From: Bacillus swezeyi
Lineage (GTDB): Bacteria > Bacillota > Bacilli > Bacillales > Bacillaceae
Assembly (NCBI RefSeq): GCF_001969815.1
Contig: NZ_MRBK01000021.1
Location: 16,717 to 68,478, forward strand
Reading direction: 5' to 3'
Length of the DNA stretch: 51,762 bases
The position numbers and the translations under genes were made by a program. Numbering within the stretch: the first letter of the stretch is position 1; each line of letters begins with the position of its first letter. Below, in pieces: positions 41,833-49,763 of this stretch. Below the pieces are notes generated by a model, which was not told the DNA's origin, did not search any database, and saw nothing but the letters and a program-made list of their open reading frames with translations.

Positions 41833-42654
41833 ATGAGTTTATTACAAGTAAAGGAAGTCACTCATAGCTACGGTTCGCGAACGTTTTTCAACTGGAAAGA
41901 TCATTCTAAAACAGTACTTTCCGATATTTCCTTCTCTATTGAAGACGGAACATGCTTGGGACTGCTTGGTTCAAGCGGAGCAGGTAAAAGTACGTTAGGA
42001 AAAGTAATTCTTGGTTTGGAACGACCGCAAAATGGACAAATTCTGTTTCAAGGGCATGATATTTATACTACGGATAAGCCTATTCGTCAAAAAATCCGCC
42101 GTAATCTTCAAGCTGTCTTTCAGGACTCATACTCATCGGTCAACCCCCGCATGACCGCAGAACGTATTATTGCAGAGCCTTTAGAAAACTACGAAAAGCT
42201 TACAGCAGCTGAACAAAAAAGAACCATTGTTGAATTATTGGAAAGGGTCGGACTAAGCGAAAAGGACTTAAAAAAATACCCGCACCAATTTAGCGGCGGT
42301 CAATTGCAAAGGATCAATATTGCAAGAGCGATCTCCCTCAAACCAAAACTGATTGTTCTAGACGAAGCTGTCAGCAGTCTAGATATGGTGAACCAAGCAC
42401 TCATCTTAACATTATTAAACGAATTAAAGGCAGACTTCGGCTTATCTTATCTTTTTATTACCCATGATATTAAAGCCGCCTATGAGATTAGCGACACATT
42501 GGGTGTACTGGAAAAAGGAGAATTAGTCGAGCTTTACCAATCAAAACATCAGTTTTTCACCTCAGAACACCCTGTAGCAAAAGAAATGAGAAGTTCCATA
42601 CTTCCCGAGCACCCGCGTTTCCGGAAGCATGGGGATCGAGCTCATTTGAGGTGA
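41833..42654 (+). CDS. nikE: NikE-like ABC ATPase
   Basis: 273 aa. Walker A LGSSGAGKSTLG, Q-loop FQDSYSSVNPRMT, signature FSGGQLQRINIA, Walker B LIVLDEAVSSLD, H-loop LFITHD. Behind AAAGGGGTG. Last gene of the operon; the tRNA-type terminator at 42719 lies 65 bases downstream and can end it. Confidence 0.92.
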   Translation: MSLLQVKEVTHSYGSRTFFNWKDHSKTVLSDISFSIEDGTCLGLLGSSGAGKSTLGKVILGLERPQNGQILFQGHDIYTTDKPIRQKIRRNLQAVFQDSYSSVNPRMTAERIIAEPLENYEKLTAAEQKRTIVELLERVGLSEKDLKKYPHQFSGGQLQRINIARAISLKPKLIVLDEAVSSLDMVNQALILTLLNELKADFGLSYLFITHDIKAAYEISDTLGVLEKGELVELYQSKHQFFTSEHPVAKEMRSSILPEHPRFRKHGDRAHLR

Positions 42655-42702
42655 AGTGAGAGACGGTGCCTTTTTGCTTTAAGAAGGAATCTTGAGGTAC
42701 CC

Positions 42703-42755
42703 CCCAGTCGAAATCATACCAACAAACCCTTGCGAATCAAGGGTTTGTTTTTTTG
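42703..42755 (+). repeat. second copy of the tRNA-Val 3' end and terminator (outer att)
   Basis: CCCAGTCG, one changed base, AATCATACCAACAAACCC, TTGC, then AAGGGTTTGTTTTTTT: it matches 35341-35393 except for one base in the acceptor strand and the terminator loop. Only the last part of the T-arm and acceptor is present. It marks the outer border of a second element in the same tRNA gene, separating the island 35.4-42.7 kb from yjcL. Confidence 0.8.
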
Positions 42756-42995
42756 TGTTTTACATGACAACATCGGGAAAAGGGTCATTCACAAGGTGAT
42801 CTTCAAGACGGGCGGGGTGATCAAATTCTTTCTTGTATTGATTTTACAAATGACCACAAAAGAGTTAGATATAAAAGATTTTCTCCTCTGTTCTGCTGTT
42901 TTTTATACTCCCCCTATTGCTCAATCCCATCCCCCCTATTACACTATTTAATTATCACACTATTCAAAATACTAAACTGAAACGGGGGGATTTTC

Positions 42996-44195
42996 ATGAA
43001 TTCTTCATTCATTTCACCTGATGATGTATGGGTGCTTTGGGGATTTATTGCGATGTGGGCGGCTGTGAGCATTTATTTGGAGCAGCGGTTTCGCTGGGCT
43101 GCCGCGGTGTCTGGGGCCGTGCTTGCGCTTGGCGGGGCGATGGCGTTTACGAATGCGGGGATTCTTCCGACTGAGTCACCTGTTTATGATGCGGTTTGGA
43201 CATATGTCGTTCCGCTTGCGATTCCTTTGCTGCTTTTTCAAATCAACTTGCGGAAAATTGTCAGAGAAAGCAGACGGCTTTTGTTTGTTTTTTGCATCAG
43301 CTCTGTCGGTACTGTAATCGGAAGCATGATCGCATTTTTCCTTTTTAAACAGCAAATCCCGTACCTTGACAAAATCGGCGGGATGATCAGCGCTTCCTAT
43401 ATCGGAGGAGGCGTGAACTTTGCGGCAATGGCGGCAAAATTTCAAACTCCGGGCGAGTACGTATCTTCGACAGTTGTTGCCGATAATTTTATGATGGCTT
43501 TGCTCTTTTTCATTTTAATGGGCATCCCTGCGTTAAAATGGTTTCAAAAACAGTTTTCCGTATCTGAAATAGCTGCTCCCGAAAAAAATCAAGCTGAATC
43601 TTACTGGAAGCGAAACGAGATGTCTCTTCGGGACATTGCCTTGAATATGGGGACGGCATTTGCGATTGTCGTTGTTTCTGTTAAAACGGCCGCTTTTTTT
43701 CAAGGGCTGTTCCCTTCTGAAAGCGACTCGTTTATCGTTCGGCTATTATCCGGGATTCTCGGCGACCAGTATCTTGTTCTGACAACGCTGACGCTCGCCG
43801 CAACTTTTGCCTTTCCGCGTTACTTTGAAAAGATGCGCGGTACACAAGAAATCGGCACTTATATGATTTATTTATTTTTTGTGGTAATCGGCATTCCTGC
43901 GGACTTGCGAATCATCCTGATAAATGCTCCGCTTCTCTTGGCATTTGTTTTTATTGTCGCGATCTCCAATCTGCTCGTCTCGCTGGCAGCGGGAAGAATC
44001 TTTCGTTTTCGGCTTGAAGAAATTTTGCTTGCCTGCAACGCTTCTGTCGGCGGTCCGACGACTGCGGCTGCGATGGCGATTGCAAAAGGCTGGCGGGAGC
44101 TTGTCGCCCCGATCATGCTGGTCGGAACGTTCGGCTATCTGATCGGCAATTATGTCGGAACCTTGCTCGGAACATGGTTTTCATCATTTGTCTAA
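42996..44195 (+). CDS. yjcL: YjcL-like DUF819 membrane protein
   Basis: 399 aa with about ten membrane segments; DUF819 features such as SAIGGGVNF-type ISASYIGGGVNFAAMAAKF, a second half LACNASVGGPTTAAAMAIAKGW, and PLLLFQINLRKI. YjcL-type proteins resemble sodium-dependent transporters; substrate unknown. GGGGGGA lies before the ATG. Convergent with metC across a shared terminator; the yjcL-metC-metI cluster is also found in B. subtilis. The 240 bases upstream hold no supported gene. Confidence 0.88.
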   Translation: MNSSFISPDDVWVLWGFIAMWAAVSIYLEQRFRWAAAVSGAVLALGGAMAFTNAGILPTESPVYDAVWTYVVPLAIPLLLFQINLRKIVRESRRLLFVFCISSVGTVIGSMIAFFLFKQQIPYLDKIGGMISASYIGGGVNFAAMAAKFQTPGEYVSSTVVADNFMMALLFFILMGIPALKWFQKQFSVSEIAAPEKNQAESYWKRNEMSLRDIALNMGTAFAIVVVSVKTAAFFQGLFPSESDSFIVRLLSGILGDQYLVLTTLTLAATFAFPRYFEKMRGTQEIGTYMIYLFFVVIGIPADLRIILINAPLLLAFVFIVAISNLLVSLAAGRIFRFRLEEILLACNASVGGPTTAAAMAIAKGWRELVAPIMLVGTFGYLIGNYVGTLLGTWFSSFV

Positions 44196-44200
44196 GATGC

Positions 44201-44238
44201 AAAAAGCCGGAGATTCTTCACGAATTCACCGGCTTTTC
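44201..44238. terminator. shared bidirectional terminator of yjcL and metC
   Basis: AAAAGCCGG (44202-44210) / CCGGCTTTT (44229-44237), A-run and T-run on both sides. Confidence 0.85.
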
Positions 44239-44249
44239 ACGCTTTCCGA

Positions 44250-45425
44250 CTATGAACGGGCAAACGTTCCCGCTACGGTTTGCAAGGCCTGTGCAAAGTC
44301 TTTCTGTAAATCATCGGCATTCTCTACACCGGCGCTCAGCCGCAGGAGACCGTCTGTAATGCCCCGTTTTTCCCGCTCTTCCTTCGGCATGGCGGCGTGC
44401 GACATTTTCGCCGGATACGAAAGAATCGATTCGACCGCGCCAAGACTCACAGCAAAGACTGGGAGTGAGACATGTTCCACAACCTTTTTAACAGCTTCTG
44501 CATCCTCAAGCTCAAAGGAAAGCACCGCTCCTGCACCAGTTGACTGATGTTTATGAACGGAAGCGCCCGGATGGGAAGACAGCCCCGGATAATAAACCTG
44601 TTTGACAGCGGGATGCTTCGCAAAAAATTCGGCTAGCTGCTGAGCCGTTCTGCTCGCTTTTTCCAGCCGCACCTGCAATGTTTTCAATCCTCTCAACACA
44701 AGCCAGCAGTCTTGGGCGCCAAGAACCGCTCCAAACGAATTTTGCAGTTTATAAAGATCCTCCCCGAGCTTTTTGTCTTTAACAACAGCAAGTCCTGATA
44801 AAACATCGCTGTGGCCGCTTAAAAATTTCGTCGCGCTGTGAAGCACGACATCAACGCCGAGCTCAAGCGGACGCTGCAGCGCCGGGGTCATGAATGTGTT
44901 ATCAAGGAACGTCAGACAGTCGTGCGCTTTGGCAAGCTTGACGACGCCTCTTATATCCGTAATGCCGAGCGTCGGATTTGACGGTGTCTCAAGGTAGATG
45001 ACTTTAGTGTTTTCTTTTATGTTTAAAGCAATTTCATTTAAATCGGTCATATCGACGAAAGTATGTTCAATGCCGAAGCGGCTCAGCACATCTGTGATCA
45101 TGCGGTACGTTCCGCCGTAGACATCCTTTGTGACGAGGACATGATCGCCTTTTGATAAAAGCAAAAAGGCGGTGGAAATAGCGGCCATGCCGGATGAAAA
45201 CGCGAATCCCCGCGTCCCGCCTTCAAGCTCTGCTATCGTGTCTTCAAGCGCCTTCCTCGTCGGCGTTCCGGAACGGCTGTAGTCATATTCGCCAAACTGG
45301 TCAAATGAGCCTTGATGAAAGGTTGAAGCATGCTGGATCGGCACGCTGACGGCTCCGGTCGCTTCATCTGTTTTATTTTGATTGTGGACGAGTTTTGTTT
45401 CGAACGTCCAATTTCCATTACTCAT
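44250..45425 (-). CDS. metC: cystathionine beta-lyase
   Basis: 391 aa, PLP enzyme of the Cys/Met metabolism family. Pyridoxal-binding Lys in VVLHSATKFLSGHSDV; FAFSSGMAAISTAF and YLETPSNPTLGITDI are also typical; C-terminal LRLSAGVENADDL. It splits cystathionine into homocysteine, pyruvate and ammonia in methionine synthesis. Its start overlaps the metI end by eight bases; both are under the S-box at 46605-46717. Length and partner match MetC of B. subtilis (390 aa). Confidence 0.93.
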   Translation of the reverse strand: MSNGNWTFETKLVHNQNKTDEATGAVSVPIQHASTFHQGSFDQFGEYDYSRSGTPTRKALEDTIAELEGGTRGFAFSSGMAAISTAFLLLSKGDHVLVTKDVYGGTYRMITDVLSRFGIEHTFVDMTDLNEIALNIKENTKVIYLETPSNPTLGITDIRGVVKLAKAHDCLTFLDNTFMTPALQRPLELGVDVVLHSATKFLSGHSDVLSGLAVVKDKKLGEDLYKLQNSFGAVLGAQDCWLVLRGLKTLQVRLEKASRTAQQLAEFFAKHPAVKQVYYPGLSSHPGASVHKHQSTGAGAVLSFELEDAEAVKKVVEHVSLPVFAVSLGAVESILSYPAKMSHAAMPKEEREKRGITDGLLRLSAGVENADDLQKDFAQALQTVAGTFARS

Positions 45426-46539
45426 GCGGAACCGCCTCCTCTTTTACTTTCTGCAGCGCCTGTTGAAGGTCTTCCTTCAAATCTGATACATGCTCAATTC
45501 CGACTGAAAAGCGCAGGAGCCTGTTGCAGACGCCGCCGGCGATGCGTATTTCTTCAGGAATATCCATATGGGTCTGGGTCGCCGGATAGGTGATAAAGCT
45601 TTCTACCCCGCCGAGGCTTTCGGCAAAGCAGATCGTTTTTAAATGTTTCAAAAACGGGTTGACCCATTCTTCCTTTTGGATGCGGAATGACAGCATGCCG
45701 CCCTGTCCTGGATAAAGAACATCGGCAACCTCTTCTTGCGCTTCCAAAAAGGCCGCGAGCTCGCGGGCGTTTTCCTGATGCTGCTTCATTCTGAGAGCCA
45801 GCGTCTTCATGCCCCTCATCAAAAGCCAGGAATCAAACGGCGATAAGACCGCCCCGATGGCGTTTTGATGCTGAAACATCTCTTCGGACAGCGCTTCGCC
45901 TTTCGAGACGACAAGCCCTGCCAAAAGATCATTGTGGCCGCCCAAATACTTTGTCGCGCTGTGAATGACGAGATCAGCGCCCCATTCAATCGGCTTTTGC
46001 AAAACAGGTGTATAAAACGTATTGTCGACGATCAAAAGCAAATCATGCGCCTTGGCGATTTCTGCGACTTTTTGAATATCGGTTTCCTGCATTAACGGAT
46101 TTGTCGGTGTTTCCACAAACAGCGCTTTTGTGTTTTCCGTGATTTTCGACTTGATACAGTCTTCATCTGAAAAATCGTCATATAAAAAGCGAAGGCCGTA
46201 TTTTTTCCATTCGTTTTCAAAAAGGCGGTATGTTCCTCCGTATAAATCTGAGGAGACAATCAGTTCATCACCGCTTTGAAACAAAGCCATGATCGTCTGA
46301 ATGGCAGCCATACCAGAACTGAACGCAAAACCGCGCGTCCCTCCTTCGAGTTTCGCGATTGCATCTTCCACAAGCTGTCTTGTTGGATTTTTTGTACGGA
46401 TATAGTCGAATCCGGTTGATTCTCCGATTCCTTTATGTCTGTAGGCAGATGAGAAATAAACGGGCGGATTGACGGTTCCTGTTATTTCATCACTTCGGTT
46501 TCCGATTTGCGCCAGTGTTGTTTGTACATGTTCAGTCAT
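45418..46539 (-). CDS. metI: cystathionine gamma-synthase / O-acetylhomoserine sulfhydrylase
   Basis: 373 aa from the ATG at 46539 behind AAAGGA, the exact length of B. subtilis MetI; the longer frame overlaps the riboswitch terminator. PLP Lys in LVIHSATKYLGGHNDLLAG, FAFSSGMAAIQTIM, FVETPTNPLMQETDI, LLRFSVGIEHVSDL. It forms cystathionine (or homocysteine) from an activated homoserine. First gene of the S-box metIC operon. Confidence 0.93.
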   Translation of the reverse strand: MTEHVQTTLAQIGNRSDEITGTVNPPVYFSSAYRHKGIGESTGFDYIRTKNPTRQLVEDAIAKLEGGTRGFAFSSGMAAIQTIMALFQSGDELIVSSDLYGGTYRLFENEWKKYGLRFLYDDFSDEDCIKSKITENTKALFVETPTNPLMQETDIQKVAEIAKAHDLLLIVDNTFYTPVLQKPIEWGADLVIHSATKYLGGHNDLLAGLVVSKGEALSEEMFQHQNAIGAVLSPFDSWLLMRGMKTLALRMKQHQENARELAAFLEAQEEVADVLYPGQGGMLSFRIQKEEWVNPFLKHLKTICFAESLGGVESFITYPATQTHMDIPEEIRIAGGVCNRLLRFSVGIEHVSDLKEDLQQALQKVKEEAVPHE

Positions 46540-46560
46540 ATGACACCATCCTTTAAAAAG

Positions 46561-46592
46561 TAAAAACCCCTTCTTCATAAGAAGAAGGGGAT
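46561..46592 (-). terminator. S-box expression-platform terminator
   Basis: Minus-strand CCCCTTCTTC-ttat-GAAGAAGGGG followed by TTTTTAC, 20 bases before the metI start. Forms when SAM is bound. Confidence 0.9.
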
Positions 46593-46604
46593 TATACGCT
46601 TCTT

Positions 46605-46717
46605 CTTATCTTCCAAGCATCCGCTTGCTGGATTTAGCACCTTGGTACACTGACAAAATCAGTGCATACCGGTTGCTGAGGTTTCAAAGGGCCAGTCCCT
46701 CCACCTCTCATGATAAG
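46605..46717 (-). ncRNA. SAM-I (S-box) riboswitch
   Basis: Canonical aptamer on the minus strand: CTTATCATGAGAGGTGGAGG, then GACTGGCCCTTTGAAACC, TCAGCAACCGG, GGTGCTAAATCCAGCAAGC and the closing GGAAGATAAG. High SAM favours the terminator at 46561-46592 and stops metI-metC. A sigma-A promoter lies upstream (46747-46775). Confidence 0.97.
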
Positions 46718-46746
46718 AATCTCTTTAATTTTCTGATTGTTCTTTA

Positions 46747-46775
46747 CTTTAAACTAAATCTGGACATTTTTCAAG
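46747..46775 (-). promoter_or_regulatory. promoter of the metIC operon
   Basis: TTGAAA (46770-46775), 17-bp spacer, TAAAGT (46747-46752), read leftward, about 30 bases before the S-box aptamer. From 46800 to 47045 I see no gene. Confidence 0.65.
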
Positions 46776-47044
46776 AGGCTTTTTTTATCTTTGGGTCACT
46801 TTTATAGCGGCATGATAAAGAAAGCAATTAAATTCCTAAATACATCTTTCACTAGTGTTCCAAGTTGTCTGGTTAAATGTAAAAAAACTGCTTGTGCTCA
46901 AAACGGCACAGAATAGACTTTGGTGGGGCTCCTTTAGTAATCTCATTCCAACCAGAAATAAGCAGAGCTAAGTTTTTAATAAAAAGAAATCAAGAAAAAG
47001 CTTGCAGAAAACATTGCGGACCAGGAATATTTTTATCATTAAGA

Positions 47045-47080
47045 TAAAACCCACCAAATGTGATTTTTGGTGGGTTTTTG
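47045..47080. terminator. bidirectional terminator left of the sactipeptide operon
   Basis: AAAACCCACCAAA / TTTGGTGGGTTTT with T-runs on both sides. On the minus strand it can end the permease-ATPase-regulator operon, 240 bases behind the permease stop; 47081-47319 holds no supported gene. Confidence 0.75.
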
Positions 47081-47319
47081 GTTTGTGCCCGGCATAAGTA
47101 AACATTAATGATACCACATCATTTGTATGGCACTTCAACCTAGGAACATCAATGAAAACCAACACAATTTATCAAGATGATCTACTTTTACAAAAATAAA
47201 AATTAACCTGCAGCTAAAATGATTTAAAGACCCTTAGCAATGGCAGTACCCCATGTTTATCAAGCCAAACGGAGTTTTGAAACGACATCTAATATAATAT
47301 TTAAGTGATTTAGCTATCT

Positions 47320-47967
47320 CTATAAATCTTTTTTTGCATATATCTTTAGAGATATAATCATTGAAATGAAACCAATGATTAGTGAAACCAAGCAAGGAAG
47401 CCAAGCTTGAATTATTTGAGGAAATGGGAGCGTGATTGTAAAACTAAATGGATTTGACTGTATCTCTCTTATTAAAACTGGAGAAACAAAAGGTATTAAA
47501 AAGATAATAAAAAATGAAATAAATCTTGTTTTATCATAGCCAAATTTAAATTGAAGCGGAAGTAGCACTCCAAATATGATGCTTAGCGTTAAAAACGTTA
47601 TTCCCAGAGCATCAACACTTAATTTTTCTATACTGAGGGGGGCAATAATCGCTGTAATAATACGAATGACGACGATAAACATAAAAATGACAAAAACAAA
47701 AAAATATTTTGCTTTTACAAACGTTTTTCGTGTATACGGAGTTGCGCAAAGCAGAGCTGCCCCTTTATATTTATCTTCAGCTTTGGATATTGTACCAAAC
47801 AAAATATACTCTACAAGAAGTACTGTTAATAGAAAGCTGGCAAGACCACCGTCGCTTAGTTGTAATTGGGAAGAAAGATAAATGGGAGCAATAGCAGTAA
47901 AAGCTAATAAAATTAACAAATATTTCTTAATTAACATAAAATCTTTTATGATTAGATTAATTAACAT
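47320..47967 (-). CDS. ABC-2 type permease, ThnE-like self-immunity
   Basis: 215 aa, six hydrophobic segments (for example 14-36, 44-62, 88-112, 120-142, 150-170, 185-208). Typical ABC-2 features: YTRKTFVKAKYFFVFVIFMF. It follows the ATPase gene with an 11-base overlap. In the thurincin H cluster a permease/ATPase pair of this kind next to the precursor genes is thought to protect the producer. The same build occurs in YtrA-type GntR-ABC operons answering to cell-wall antibiotics. Confidence 0.83.
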   Translation of the reverse strand: MLINLIIKDFMLIKKYLLILLAFTAIAPIYLSSQLQLSDGGLASFLLTVLLVEYILFGTISKAEDKYKGAALLCATPYTRKTFVKAKYFFVFVIFMFIVVIRIITAIIAPLSIEKLSVDALGITFLTLSIIFGVLLPLQFKFGYDKTRFISFFIIFLIPFVSPVLIREIQSNPFSFTITLPFPQIIQAWLPCLVSLIIGFISMIISLKIYAKKDL

Positions 47968-48823
47968 GATGATCCCCTCCGATATAAGTAAGCATAATAT
48001 CCTCTATCGTTGGTCTTTCCATCACTGCACCAGGCATAAGCCTTTTTATGTCTTCTTTTTTATTTGTAATCCCTTTAAATCCATACTGCGATTGATGCAA
48101 AGATAAAAATAGTTTTTTCGTTTTTTCATTAATATAGTGATTGTCTCCTTTTACTAAAGCATGTGTATCTAATAGTCCATCTTTATCTTCATTAACTAGA
48201 ATCCTTCCATTATCAATTAAGATAATCATATCAGCAACTTTATCTAAATCGGAAGTGATATGAGTTGAAAAAAAGACACTTTTACCTGGTTCTTTCATAA
48301 AATCGAGAAGAATCTCCATCAATTCACTTCGCACCAATGGATCTAAACCGCTTGTTGGTTCATCCATGATCAATAAATCCGCATGATGAGAGAGTGCCAA
48401 AGCGACTGCATACTTCATTCGCATACCTTTTGATAAAGTGGAAATTTTTTGGTTTAAATTTAAGTTGAATTGCTCTATGTAAGATAAAAAAACAATCTCG
48501 TCCCATTCTGTATAACAAGGTGCAATCACATTTTTCATTTCTTTCATGGTGAATTCTTCATAGAAATAACCTTCATCTAAGACGATACCGATTTTATTTT
48601 TCGACCTTCTCTCATTGGTATCCATATCCTCACCTAAAAAATTAATTTTTCCGGAGTCCTTTAAAATAAGACCCAATATTGCTTTAATTGTAGTCGTTTT
48701 TCCAGAACCGTTAACACCAATAAACCCTGTAATGCATCCTTTATTAAGTGAAAAGGTAACATCTTTTAAAGAAAAATCATCATAGGCTTTATTTAGATTT
48801 TTCACTTCTAGAATAGAGTTCAT
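47957..48823 (-). CDS. ABC ATPase, ThnD-like self-immunity
   Basis: 288 aa. Walker A GVNGSGKTTTIKAILGL (about 36-45), signature LSKGMRMKYAVALA, Walker B LLIMDEPTSGLD, H-loop FFSTHI. The C-terminal 60 residues are the regulatory extension common in bacteriocin-immunity ATPases. It overlaps the GntR gene by four bases; GGAGG precedes the ATG. Confidence 0.9.
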   Translation of the reverse strand: MNSILEVKNLNKAYDDFSLKDVTFSLNKGCITGFIGVNGSGKTTTIKAILGLILKDSGKINFLGEDMDTNERRSKNKIGIVLDEGYFYEEFTMKEMKNVIAPCYTEWDEIVFLSYIEQFNLNLNQKISTLSKGMRMKYAVALALSHHADLLIMDEPTSGLDPLVRSELMEILLDFMKEPGKSVFFSTHITSDLDKVADMIILIDNGRILVNEDKDGLLDTHALVKGDNHYINEKTKKLFLSLHQSQYGFKGITNKKEDIKRLMPGAVMERPTIEDIMLTYIGGDHHVN

Positions 48824-49203
48824 TTTTCATTTTCCTCCTCTAAAATTAAATCCAGAATTGAATGAAGATCATTTTTGGACATACCTAATTCTAAAGCCAT
48901 TCTGCAAACTTCTGTTAATTTGACTTCTACCATGTGATGTTTGGATTCCATCAACATCTCTGAATTTCCGGATGCTACATATGAGCCTTTGCCTACTTTC
49001 GTTGTAATAAACCCTTCGGCTTCCAGTTCGGCATAGACTCTTTTTGTTGTTAGGACACTCACATGCAGATCGTTTGCCAAGGACCGGATAGAGGGCAGTT
49101 GTTCTCCTTCTGTCAATTCATTATTGAAAATAGAAGTTTTAATTTGGTCCTTTATCTGCTGGTATAAAGGTTGATCTGATACATTACTTAAAATTATTTT
49201 CAT
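48820..49203 (-). CDS. GntR (YtrA-type) regulator, ThnR-like
   Basis: 127 aa. Winged HTH (about 10-75): LYQQIKDQIKTSIFNNELTEG, LPSIRSLANDLHVSVLTTKR, EGFITTKVGKGSYVA. The short C-terminal helix pair fits the YtrA subfamily. First gene of the leftward immunity operon; its promoter carries three direct repeats (49241-49265) likely bound by it. Confidence 0.9.
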   Translation of the reverse strand: MKIILSNVSDQPLYQQIKDQIKTSIFNNELTEGEQLPSIRSLANDLHVSVLTTKRVYAELEAEGFITTKVGKGSYVASGNSEMLMESKHHMVEVKLTEVCRMALELGMSKNDLHSILDLILEEENEK

Positions 49204-49240
49204 TAAACAACCTCATTGTCTTTAATTGTTATACCTCAAG

Positions 49241-49301
49241 ATACACATCATACACACCATACACAATTGGAATTATACAGTAATATCATTAGATTATCAA
49301 G
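49241..49301 (-). promoter_or_regulatory. promoter of the GntR operon with triple operator repeat
   Basis: TTGATA (49296-49301), 17-bp spacer, perfect TATAAT (49273-49278), read leftward. Immediately after the -10, three copies of ATACACA (plus strand 49241, 49250, 49259) repeat every nine bases. This is a likely autoregulatory operator of the GntR protein. Confidence 0.7.
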
Positions 49302-49364
49302 AAGGTCTTTCGAATAACCTCTCTCAAATAAAGTACGTTCTAAAATTCGAATATTCAATACAAA

Positions 49365-49498
49365 TTGACAATATAATATTTTGATAAAATAAGACAAAAA
49401 AGTTAATATTTTCAACACAGAATAGCAACAATTTTCTTATTTTTTCAATAGGAAAAGAGTTACAATTTAATTGAATCACACAAAAGGAGGTGTTATTT
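49365..49498 (+). promoter_or_regulatory. upstream region of the sactipeptide precursor
   Basis: A perfect TTGACA at 49365-49370 is the best -35, but the nearest TAAAAT is only 14 bases away, so no promoter can be fixed. A 10-bp inverted repeat (TTTTCTTATT / AATAGGAAAA, about 49431-49456, one G-U) precedes the ribosome site AAAGGAGGTG (49483-49492). Very A+T-rich. Confidence 0.4.
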
Positions 49499-49621
49499 AT
49501 GGATACACCAGTAGTACAACCCAGAGATTGGACTTGTTGGAGTTGTTTGGTTTGTGCAGGATGTTCTGTTGAGCTCTTAAATCTTTTAACTGCTGCCACT
49601 GGAGCTAGTACTACAAGTTAA
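49499..49621 (+). CDS. thnA: thurincin H-like sactipeptide precursor
   Basis: 40 aa: a nine-residue leader MDTPVVQPR followed by a 31-residue core that starts DWTCWSCLVC. From memory of thurincin H, the leader differs only by Glu2 to Asp and the core by Ala12 to Gly, Val21 to Leu and Ala30 to Thr. The four Cys (core 4, 7, 10, 13) and the four acceptors of the known sulfur-to-alpha-carbon bridges (Asn19, Thr22, Thr25, Ser28) are all kept. A strong AAGGAGGTG site precedes the ATG. Only one precursor copy is present, where the thurincin H cluster has three. The product should be an anti-Gram-positive hairpin peptide. Confidence 0.93.
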   Translation: MDTPVVQPRDWTCWSCLVCAGCSVELLNLLTAATGASTTS

Positions 49622-49659
49622 TGCTTGATTGACGATTATTACCGGCGGGTTTAACCTTG

Positions 49660-49700
49660 GGGCTTATTCTATAACCCATTTGTGTGTCTAGAATAAGTCC
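49660..49700 (+). promoter_or_regulatory. hairpin between precursor and maturase genes
   Basis: GGGCTTATTCTA (49660-49671) pairs with TAGAATAAGTCC (49689-49700), 12 bp with one G-U, not followed by a T-run. A partial terminator or mRNA-stabilising stem that would keep precursor mRNA in excess over the maturase mRNA. Confidence 0.7.
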
Positions 49701-49763
49701 TATCATTCAATTAAGGCAGCACATAAAAGGACTATACATTGAAAGCTATAGGAGATGATTGAA

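Noticed and set aside
42730..42951. 73-aa rightward frame before yjcL
   Set aside because: Starts inside the tRNA terminator and has no ribosome site or family features.
46968..47165. 65-aa leftward frame left of the sactipeptide operon
   Set aside because: It covers a strong bidirectional terminator and has no ribosome site.
49324..49599. Leftward 91-aa frame over the precursor
   Set aside because: Antisense to the sactipeptide precursor and its leader, Phe/Ile-rich by composition, no ribosome site.
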